A DNA stretch of 5,142 nucleotides from Pyrodictiaceae archaeon (GTDB lineage: Archaea > Thermoproteota > Thermoprotei_A > Sulfolobales > Pyrodictiaceae), in the NCBI GenBank assembly GCA_027043685.1, contig JALUFI010000026.1:1157-6298 (forward strand), given 5' to 3'. Every line of letters begins with the position of its first letter. Position 1 is the stretch's first letter. Below the pieces are notes generated by a model. The model worked only from the letters and a program-made list of their open reading frames with translations. It was not told where the DNA came from and ran no database searches. The translations under genes and the position numbers were made by a program. Positions 4,386-5,142 of the stretch are shown here, one piece after another.

Positions 4386-5142
4386 TTGGCTGGCCCGGTT
4401 CTCAGCGTGGAGGGGCTCAGCGTCCACTACTACACGCTCCGGGGCGTGGTCCGGGCGGTTGAGGATGCGTGGCTGGAGGCCCGGGCGGGGGAGATGGTTG
4501 CGCTCGTCGGGGAGAGCGGGAGCGGGAAGACGACGCTTGGCTTCGCTCTGCTGAACCTCGTGCCCCCGCCTGGCAGGATTGTCTCCGGCCGCGTGGTCGT
4601 GGATGGCGTGGATGTGCTCTCGCTGCGGGGGGAGGAGCTGCGCCGCGCCCGGGGCGAGCTGGTCTCCATGGTGTTCCAGGACCCGTTCACGACCCTCGAC
4701 CCGGTTAGGAGGGTGGGGGAGCAGCTGGAGGAGGTGCTGACTGAGCACGGGGTGCCCAGGGCGGAGGCCCGTGGCAGGGCCAGGGAGCTGCTGGAGGCTG
4801 TCGGGCTGCCGGGGGAGGCTGCTGAGAGGTACCCGCACCAGCTGAGCGGGGGGCAGAGGCAGCGCGTCGCCATAGCGGCGGCGATAGCGCTGGAGCCCGC
4901 GGTGCTGGTCGCGGACGAGCCCACGACCGCGCTGGACGTGCTGGTGCAGAAGCAGATAATGGACCTCATAGACTCGCTGCGGAGGAGACGCCGCATGGCA
5001 GTGGTGCTGATAACCCACGACATAGCCCTGGCGGCGGAGAGGGCGGACAGGATAGCCGTGATGTACGCGGGCCAGGTGGTGGAGGCGGGGCCCGCGTACA
5101 TCACGGCTATCCTGTCCGCCCTCTCCGCCGCCAGGGCTATGT
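4386..5142 (+). CDS. Opp/Dpp-type ABC transporter ATPase (DppD/OppD family), 3'-truncated by an inverted repeat
   Basis: This is the cytoplasmic ATP-hydrolysing subunit that powers the importer. No ATG fits; TTG 4386, three bases after the permease stop, gives VLSVEGLSVHY, the normal family N-terminus, with a weak GGTGG eight bases upstream. It starts in the same frame as the permease (TAG GCC TTG). The nucleotide-binding domain is complete: Walker A GESGSGKTT (42-50), Q-loop VFQDPFTTLDP (96-106; Q98), ABC signature LSGGQRQR (153-160), Walker B VLVADEP with catalytic E178, D-loop ALD (182-184), and H-loop H211. It continues family-like to ADRIAVMYAGQVVEAG (220-235). From about codon 236 (base 5091) the reading frame copies the antisense of bases 5073-5020, so residues after it (AYITAILSALSAARAM) are not genuine. 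The C-terminal oligo_HPY domain, with its usual conserved Cys, is missing; a full protein is usually about 320 residues. A second ATPase gene is expected next. Confidence 0.92.
   Translation, partial: MAGPVLSVEGLSVHYYTLRGVVRAVEDAWLEARAGEMVALVGESGSGKTTLGFALLNLVPPPGRIVSGRVVVDGVDVLSLRGEELRRARGELVSMVFQDPFTTLDPVRRVGEQLEEVLTEHGVPRAEARGRARELLEAVGLPGEAAERYPHQLSGGQRQRVAIAAAIALEPAVLVADEPTTALDVLVQKQIMDLIDSLRRRRRMAVVLITHDIALAAERADRIAVMYAGQVVEAGPAYITAILSALSAARAM
5020..5142. repeat. 54-bp perfect inverted repeat with 15-nt spacer at the window edge
   Basis: Bases 5020-5073 and 5089-5142 are exact reverse complements over all 54 positions, separated by 5074-5088 (AGGTGGTGGAGGCGG). The left arm lies in the conserved ATPase coding region just after the H-loop, so the left arm is the real gene and the right arm is its antisense copy. 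The right arm runs to the last base, so its full length is unknown. It looks like a fold-back junction from library construction, multiple-displacement amplification or assembly at a contig end. A true genomic inverted duplication cutting off the ATPase is the alternative. Confidence 0.95.

Noticed and set aside
3888..5018. Long minus-strand open frame (376 codons) opposite the second permease and ATPase
   Set aside because: It is antisense to two strongly conserved genes and its product is rich in His/Gln/Pro/Arg with no recognisable domain, the usual antisense shadow of GC-rich codons.
4430..5104. Minus-strand open frame starting in the fold-back (MMYAGPAST...)
   Set aside because: Its N-terminal part mirrors the ATPase only because of the inverted repeat; the rest is a Ser/Ala/Thr-rich antisense shadow.
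5020..5142. Inverted repeat as a transcription terminator, hairpin telomere or transposon end
   Set aside because: The arms lie inside conserved ATPase coding sequence before the gene's natural end, are perfect over 54 bp, and no T-tract, transposase or viral/plasmid gene is nearby. A fold-back artefact is simpler.

Overview
The window looks like GC-rich archaeal DNA, most likely from a hyperthermophilic crenarchaeon (a Desulfurococcales/Pyrodictiaceae-like lineage is my best guess, not provable here). The clues are frequent AGG/AGA Arg and ATA Ile codons, GTG and TTG starts, strong GGAGGTG Shine-Dalgarno sites, AT-rich TATA-like boxes instead of bacterial -35/-10 elements, and a binding protein with a membrane anchor and a Ser/Thr/Pro/Gln-rich linker but no lipobox Cys.

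Layout: (1) bases 2-328 (+) are the C-terminal half of a TauE/SafE-family membrane transporter whose start lies outside the window. (2) Bases 329-615 are a gene-poor, very GC-rich gap between convergent genes. It has several strong inverted repeats, an 11-nt tandem duplication and pyrimidine tracts that may terminate transcription from both sides. (3) Bases 616-2313 (-) encode a family 5 (Opp/Dpp-type) solute-binding protein. (4) A short divergent promoter region (2314-2428) separates it from (5) a (+) operon of two Opp/Dpp permeases (2429-3484 and 3504-4382) and an Opp/Dpp ATPase (from TTG 4386) running off the right end.

Together these form most of a peptide/oligosaccharide ABC importer: an extracellular anchored binding protein, a permease heterodimer and the first ATPase. 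The second ATPase (OppF/DppF type) normally follows and is not in view. In archaea such systems carry peptides or di/oligosaccharides, and the sequence does not decide which.

The most unusual structure is at the right edge. The last 123 bases form a 54-bp perfect inverted repeat with a 15-nt spacer that folds the ATPase gene back on its own antisense strand. It most probably reflects a fold-back chimera or contig-end artefact rather than biology, so ATPase sequence after about base 5088 should not be trusted. I found no convincing new system such as a defence island, CRISPR array or mobile element.
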